Below are positions 63,786 through 64,000 of a stretch of DNA of 64,000 nt, piece after piece (the first letter of the stretch is position 1; every line of letters starts with the position of its first letter). The notes beneath the pieces were generated by a model. The model was not told the origin of the DNA. It did not search any database and was given only the letters and a program-made list of their open reading frames with translations. Source of the stretch: Closterium sp. Naga37s-1 (lineage: Eukaryota; Streptophyta; Zygnematophyceae; Desmidiales; Closteriaceae); contig CANJKZ010000396.1 in the NCBI GenBank assembly GCA_947471745.1, positions 627,501-691,500 of the forward strand, given 5' to 3'. The translations under genes and the position numbers were made by a program.

Positions 63786-64000
63786 TGACAGTTGTTTTAA
63801 CGAGTTTCCTTGTAATGAGGAATTTGATTGAATGTTGATGGAGGGGTGAAAATGCTCCTCGGAATGGTGTTCAAGAGCGGTGGAATCTCTTGAAGGATAG
63901 ACAGTGCAGGTTTCTGCACTGGTGACGGTTTGGGAGGTAGATACAGAGATAGAGGAGTGGGAAGAGATGGTTCTGCTGCTGCAAGGAATAATCCTTAGCT

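Overview
The window looks like nuclear DNA of a green-lineage (streptophyte) organism. It has spliced GT-AG genes, plant-type proteins (HPPD, a plant-style WDR48 homologue, an IPK2-type inositol phosphate kinase, CPSF73, a plastid light-harvesting-like protein, a secreted fasciclin protein), Ty1/copia retrotransposons primed by initiator-Met tRNA, and tRNA-derived SINE-like repeats. Extreme intron repetitiveness together with these genes makes a zygnematophyte alga (Closterium-like) my best guess; that is inference.

Layout. 1-7528 (+): 3' part of CPSF73, the pre-mRNA 3'-end endonuclease. 8057-8128 (+): tRNA-Gln(CUG). 8845-13125 (-): IPK2/IPMK kinase. 13418-20031 (-): a young full-length copia element with 504-bp LTRs and a 5-bp target duplication. 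20.1-20.7 kb: SINE-like element among CCCTGA/TCAGG repeats. 21614-22855 (-): secreted FAS1 protein. 23931-40790 (+): 15-exon WDR48/UAF1-like WD40 gene carrying a hAT-like MITE (32016-32691). 41559-42128 (+): small chloroplast light-harvesting-like protein. 43753-52172 (-): second copia element with very short 122-bp LTRs and an open polyprotein containing a long polyglutamine tract. 52.2-55.4 kb: tandem repeats, partly decayed copies of the HPPD 3' exon. 55572-58482 (-): HPPD. 59032-61858 (-): seven-exon conserved gene of unknown function. 62880-63785 (-): unrecognised ORF.

The main discovery is a duplication pattern shared by four genes (CPSF73, IPK2, WDR48, HPPD). Around intact exons lie partial copies that follow a positional rule. 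Upstream copies keep the acceptor and the 5' part of the exon. Downstream copies keep the 3' part of the exon and its donor. Several minisatellites also carry the donor junction in each unit. Short palindromes of the form TTTTGAG-NNNN-CTCAAAA (centres TCGA, GCGC, AATT, ACGT) sit between the two copies at many of these duplications, including one inside a CPSF73 coding exon and one extended to a perfect 44-bp palindrome. The seven-exon gene at 59-62 kb has clean introns, so the process is not uniform. I read it as repeated local tandem duplication in which palindrome formation or insertion takes part. An assembly artefact must be excluded first.

Gene models were derived by hand from splice signals, reading phase and remembered family consensus. 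Terminal exons and copy choice are the weakest parts.
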